Shown in pieces: positions 62,727 through 64,000 of a stretch of DNA of 64,000 nucleotides. Under the pieces are notes generated by a model. The model ran no database searches, was not told where the DNA came from, and worked only from the letters and a program-made list of their open reading frames with translations. A program made the translations under genes and the position numbers. Origin of the DNA: Hohaiivirga sp031546825 (lineage in GTDB: Bacteria; Pseudomonadota; Alphaproteobacteria; Rhizobiales; Beijerinckiaceae); the NCBI GenBank assembly GCA_031546825.1, contig JAVBJU010000009.1:1-64000 (forward strand). The letters are read 5' to 3'. The stretch's first letter is position 1. Each line of letters opens with the position of its first letter.

Positions 62727-62766
62727 TAGAGTGAAGCGCGTTTAATATGAAACGCGCTTCACTCTA
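62727..62766. repeat. Intergenic palindromic repeat, copy 2
   Basis: A perfect 17-bp inverted repeat, TAGAGTGAAGCGCGTTT and its complement, around the 6-nt centre AATATG. It shares arms with the element at 24612-24652. The hairpin could also protect or end the cckA transcript, though no U-run follows. Confidence 0.8.
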
Positions 62767-62905
62767 ACCCCCAACAGGTTTCCGCCCGAGAGCGATAACC
62801 CTAAATCCCTATATTTTGCAACGCTTATACGGTTCGCGGTGATCCTCGGAACACGCCTTGTTCCAAGGTTGTAGGGAGAAACGTACCTTATTCGCTCAAT
62901 CAAGC

Positions 62906-62936
62906 TTGACAGTTAGTTAGGAATCCTAAATATTAT
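62906..62936 (+). promoter_or_regulatory. Promoter and candidate operator of the MarR gene
   Basis: TTGACA (62906-62911) is followed by a perfect palindrome TTAGGA-A-TCCTAA (62917-62929) and then TATTAT (62931-62936; spacer 19, or AATATT at spacer 17). A repressor bound to the palindrome would block polymerase. The -10 is only 5 bp from the ATG, so the transcript would be leaderless. Confidence 0.6.
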
Positions 62937-62941
62937 AACCC

Positions 62942-63616
62942 ATGAGCAATCCTGTTAAGCCAGAACCCGTTATTAACCGCCTTCGAGAAGGCTTCGACCG
63001 TATTGGGTTTGTGCTCCGCGCTGACCTGTGGGCGGCGGTGGGTGTGGCTGGTCTAAATCCAACCCAAGCGCAGGTGCTTGCTCTTCTTTCCCGTAGGCCG
63101 CAGGGGTTACGGCCTAAAGAAATCGCCGCGCACCTCGCTGTCTCTGCGCCAAGCATTGCGGATACGCTCGGGGCGCTCGTGCGTAAGGGGGTTGTGCGGC
63201 GTGATGCGGACCCGAGTGATGCGCGCGCAGTGATTATGCGTATAACGTCCAATGGCCTTCAGCTTGGCGAGAATATTGCCCAGGCGCATTCTCAGATTGC
63301 TAATGCACTTGCGGCATTATCCCCCGCTGCTCTGGAGGAAATGCTGCTTACACAGATTGCTCTCATTCGGCAGTTGCAGGTCGCGGGTGCTATTCCGCTT
63401 CAACGCATGTGCGTCTCGTGCCGTCATTTCCGGCCACGGGTTCATCCCGATGCGGAAAAGCCCCATCATTGTGCTTTTGTAGACAGCCCTCTCGGAGGTT
63501 TGGATCTTAGAATTGATTGCGGCGAGCATGAAGCAACAGATCCTGCCACTGAGGCTATTGCCTGGAAAAGTTTCACAAAAGGGTCCTCAACCCTCCAGGT
63601 TCAACCAACAAGCTGA
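62942..63616 (+). CDS. MarR-family regulator with C-terminal Cys/His cluster
   Basis: The 224-residue protein has a MarR winged helix (about 35-110, RPKEIAAHLAVSAPSIADTL, wing VVRRDADPSDARAVIMRIT). Beyond the usual 150-residue MarR length it carries a Cys/His-rich tail: Cys157, Cys160, His162, His168, His175, His176, Cys177 and Cys193. This looks like a metal or redox site. A perfect palindrome overlaps its promoter, suggesting autorepression. The next gene encodes a carboxymuconolactone-decarboxylase/AhpD-like protein, so a redox- or oxidant-responsive switch controlling that gene is a reasonable inference. There is no ribosome site before ATG 62942, in line with a leaderless start. Confidence 0.82.
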   Translation: MSNPVKPEPVINRLREGFDRIGFVLRADLWAAVGVAGLNPTQAQVLALLSRRPQGLRPKEIAAHLAVSAPSIADTLGALVRKGVVRRDADPSDARAVIMRITSNGLQLGENIAQAHSQIANALAALSPAALEEMLLTQIALIRQLQVAGAIPLQRMCVSCRHFRPRVHPDAEKPHHCAFVDSPLGGLDLRIDCGEHEATDPATEAIAWKSFTKGSSTLQVQPTS

Positions 63617-63823
63617 GTAGGGAGGCGCGATCATGGCATTCATTAATCTGCATATGTCGCTGCTCTGTGTCAGGAATATCTTAAAAATTACTCCCGGCAA
63701 ATTTTTGCCGCTGGGAAAAGGTGTTTCCGGATAATGGTGCCGGAATACAAAAGCGGCCTGACGACTACCATCGCCAGACCGCTCAATGACCCCCCTCCAA
63801 GCATTAGAGAAGGAAAAATAAGT

Positions 63824-64000
63824 ATGGCACACGTCAACCTCATTGATCCAGTCACTTCGACGACAACTGCCAAGCCGACGCTTGACAAGATTAACAGTGC
63901 TTTCGGTGTTGTTCCAAATATGTTCAAGGCAGTTGCGAATTCGCCAGCGGCACTGAACAGTCTGTGGGGCTCATTCGGTGCGCTGGCCGGTGGCAAACTC
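63824..64000 (+). CDS. Carboxymuconolactone decarboxylase / AhpD-like protein (partial, runs off window)
   Basis: Only 59 codons are visible from ATG 63824, with AGGAAAA about 9 bases upstream. The start contains LDKINSAFGVVPNMFKAVAN and SPAALNSLWGSFGALAGGKL. This resembles the N-terminus of CMD-fold peroxidase-related proteins, in which 'GxxPNxFxxxAxSPAxL' leads to a CxxC-type catalytic site further on; that site lies outside the window. AhpD-like proteins reduce peroxides with thiol pairs. Placement 207 bp after a Cys-rich MarR gene suggests regulated expression. Enzyme activity cannot be confirmed without the rest of the sequence. Confidence 0.7.
   Translation, partial: MAHVNLIDPVTSTTTAKPTLDKINSAFGVVPNMFKAVANSPAALNSLWGSFGALAGGKL

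Noticed and set aside
62821..62870. Tentative tRNA-like GGTTCG stretch and nested palindromes before the MarR gene
   Set aside because: No cloverleaf can be drawn; only short 5-6 bp inverted repeats are present.

Overview
The window looks like a chromosomal stretch of an alphaproteobacterium of the order Hyphomicrobiales (Rhizobiales). The evidence is the combination of a CckA hybrid kinase, a very long coiled-coil protein resembling the rhizobial growth-pole-ring proteins, a DksA with only one zinc-finger cysteine, a CoA-acylating MmsA, and adjacent ycjX/ycjF. Genus cannot be fixed from this sequence alone. No rRNA, tRNA or CRISPR array was seen.

Region 1 (1-12.5 kb) is accessory DNA. It opens with the end of an IS630-type transposase inserted into a phage tail-fibre gene. 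A leftward, largely AT-rich polysaccharide cluster follows: glycosyltransferase, manC, gmd, a 995-residue tandem glycosyltransferase, rmd and an O-acyltransferase. Together these make and polymerise GDP-D-rhamnose-type sugars and could acetylate the product. A rightward phage lysis cassette comes next (GH19-like endolysin, Rz-like and nested Rz1-like spanins, holin-like protein). The sugar cluster is therefore bracketed by two phage modules.

Region 2 (12.5-25 kb) returns to core-like, GC-richer DNA. It holds a Kbp-like BON/LysM protein, methylmalonate-semialdehyde dehydrogenase, a rhodanese, cytochrome c' with cytochrome b561, and a TetR-controlled AcrAB/BepDE-like RND pump whose permease has an unusual membrane insertion. 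A caspase-fold protein lacking both catalytic residues is split by a one-base frameshift from a repetitive Pro-rich tail. An XRE-cupin regulator ends the region.

Region 3 (25-37.4 kb) has thiE-thiD behind a TPP riboswitch and a 40-codon leader ORF, a DMT exporter, an Mla lipid-transport operon with a STAS-MlaE fusion, a secreted cupin, a ygiB/ygiC-like pair, and a divergent prpF / DcuC-type transporter pair.

Region 4 (37.4-51.4 kb) is a four-gene leftward MdtABC-type efflux operon with its outer-membrane factor, then the giant coiled-coil polar-growth candidate.

Region 5 (51.4-64 kb) contains a 2Fe-2S ferredoxin whose stop codon is one arm of a small transposon's target duplication, a universal stress protein, a Kef-type antiporter, a SixA-like phosphatase, ycjX-ycjF, dksA, a FliO-like membrane protein, cckA, and a MarR regulator with a Cys/His cluster. 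The MarR gene lies upstream of a carboxymuconolactone-decarboxylase/AhpD-like gene that runs off the end.
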